A stretch of DNA of 64,000 nucleotides from Cyanoderma ruficeps (lineage: Eukaryota; Chordata; Aves; Passeriformes; Timaliidae). Position numbers and translations under genes: made by a program. Below are positions 62,241-64,000 of the stretch, piece after piece. The stretch is taken from the NCBI GenBank assembly GCA_008694505.1, contig VZDJ01000116.1, forward strand, positions 21,575,027-21,639,026. Direction: 5' to 3'. The notes beneath the pieces were generated by a model. The model was not told where the DNA came from and did no database searches. It worked only from the letters and a program-made list of their open reading frames with translations. How positions within the stretch are numbered: position 1 is the first letter of the stretch; each line of letters starts with the position of its first letter.

Positions 62241-64000
62241 TTGTTTACTTATTGATGCACTAAGGAAAGATTTCTTTTTTTTGCCTTAGAACTTATTTGA
62301 AGGGAGAGCGTAGGGGAGGAAGATGTGATGGGAGGAATTTGGAGCAGATGAGCACTGCTGGGCTGGGGCATGGCAAGAACAATGGCCAGCCTGCAATGTA
62401 GACAAGTGCTCAGCAGAATCAAAGTCTGCCACCTCCTGTGAATGTTGCTGTGAGGATGTTAGTAAGGGAGCTCAGCTAGGTTGGTGATGGGAGTAGACAG
62501 AAAAAAAAATACATCAGTTAGTGAGAAATGAGTTGTTTTTTACCAGCAGATTGATGTAAGTTAGGATTTCAGAAAAGGTATGAAACTTTAGAAATAAAAA
62601 AAGGAACTGGAGGTGAAGTTACTAGTCTGTCATCTTTCTTCTTTCTTTATCCTATTTTCTTCTCATTCATCTGCCTTTTTTTTTCCTTACTGGAGAAGGA
62701 CAAACCTGGCCTGGACCATGGGAGGTGTTGGGTATGAAATGCTCCCAGTTTGTTCTTAAAGGCAATGTGGCACCTTGCTCAAATATCTTTTCTTCTTTAT
62801 TTTGAACAAAGCACAAAGACTGAATTCTTATTAGGTGTTCTAGATGTTTTTCTTTTTGGCTTCTCTGACCTCAGTCTCAACCAACCCCTTTTGCTCTTGG
62901 CCAATAAAAATAATTTCATGAACATCCATTATGACTTATAGGGAGACCTTTTCATTTGAAAAATGTTTGTGTTTTTACTTTGGTGGACATCTTGGACTTT
63001 GGAAGTTTGGGAGGTATTTTCAGATGTTACTTGCTTCTACAGTAAGATTGGGCAACTTCTTTTATCCTCTCTTGCAACTGAACTTCTGACAGCTCTGGAA
63101 GTGTTGGATGTCCTCTGTGAATGCTATGGATTGTCAGTGCTCTTTCCACCTGTATGGCGTTTGCTTCTGCTGAAGAAGCCAACTAATCCCTATAAAAAGT
63201 AGCTAATTTTTATTTCATTGTGTTAATTGACCACTTAGCAACATGCAGATTAACATCTTCATGGCAGATTCTTGAGGCATTTGAGCACTAACTCGTATTT
63301 CACTGTTCTGTTAATGCTCTACAAATTGTCTCTCCATTGACTTATGGCTGTTACATTATCCTTCATTTATCTGTATTACCCTGTACTTGTTTTTTAATAA
63401 CTTTAATTATCTAAATCCTTCTGTTTCTAATTATATCAGCTGTTCACTGTAAATATGTCAGCTGTGAACTGGGGAGTTTATTGGACTTTTACCTGTGTCC
63501 CTATACTTCAAGATATGTCATCGCTTTCTTTATTAACTTTCTGCTGTCAGAAGCGTAAGGTGTTTGACTCAACCCTGAATTCCTCAGCTCCTGCAGCCTA
63601 TATTTTCCAAGTTTGTAAATCTGCTTGCTGTCACCTCTGAACAGCGAGCTTTTAACACTTTCTAGTATTTTTTCCCAGACACTGCTGTTGATGATTTACA
63701 CTAGTCTCCTAAAATCAAAACTTTGAACCTGCCTCAACATAGTTTCCAAAAATCTTCTATAAGCTTTAGCGACATCTTCAGAGTATGCAATGTCTCTGTG
63801 CAAAGACAACACACGATTTCACCCCCCAAATTGCACTGCTCACTAGGCAGGGCTGGGAATCTCATCCTGGAACTGTTTCCCACTCCTGCTCTGGTCAATA
63901 CACTGTGGTTTTTATAGTGTATTTCATGTTTCTGTAGAACAGCCATTTTGATTTTTAACATGATCTTCTGCTTTTCCCTGTAAATTAATTGTAAATTAAT
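62241..64000. other. Non-coding DNA to the window end
   Basis: T-rich plus strand with short frames only. The stretch 63,260-63,700 is pyrimidine-rich and has some feel of an old degraded repeat, but no family could be named. No gene or RNA recognised. Confidence 0.45.

Noticed and set aside
1..64000. tRNA, rRNA, known microRNA, CRISPR array, or bacterial-type operon features
   Set aside because: No tRNA B-box-like sequence outside the MIR relics, no familiar microRNA seed-plus-hairpin, and no spaced direct repeats were seen. The DNA is vertebrate nuclear DNA.

Overview
This window looks like bird nuclear DNA that contains no complete gene. Three things point to a bird (or at least a sauropsid). 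There are 3' ends of CR1 LINEs with the usual avian tail. There is an avian-type ERVL-like LTR followed by a primer-binding site. Young repeats are sparse in otherwise unique, AT-rich sequence, with only a few decayed MIR-type SINE relics and one sauropsid ancient repeat. No open frame could be assigned to a known protein. The best interpretation is a long intergenic stretch (gene desert) or the inside of a very large intron.

Layout. 1-12.5 kb is unique sequence with several small tandem duplications (10.25 kb, 10.98 kb, 11.06 kb), a striking G/T-only tract near 9 kb and one conserved-element-like block at 6.4-6.8 kb. 12.5-13.6 kb carries, on the minus strand, a cluster of protein-like open segments with some good splice signals. 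It is the only place that resembles coding sequence and could be a gene relic. 13.6-28.5 kb is featureless AT-rich DNA. 28.5-29.0 kb is a CpG-retaining, motif-dense block that reads like an enhancer. 30.5-38.1 kb is the repeat-rich part. It holds a CR1 end, MIR relics, and a nested locus with a plus-strand LTR, its primer-binding site and leader, a gag-like scrap, a 5'-truncated CR1 and the start of a related LTR in the opposite orientation. 40-50 kb has an old sauropsid repeat, several MIR relics and two GC-richer islands. 50.7-62.2 kb has several blocks that read like conserved non-coding elements, interrupted by a composite TA/TG microsatellite and two MIR relics.

Nothing here works together as an operon or a gene set. 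If the conserved-looking blocks are real, the most likely role of the window is to hold distal regulatory elements for a developmental gene outside it. All repeat and element calls were made by eye against remembered family features. Identities were not computed except where a by-eye count is stated.
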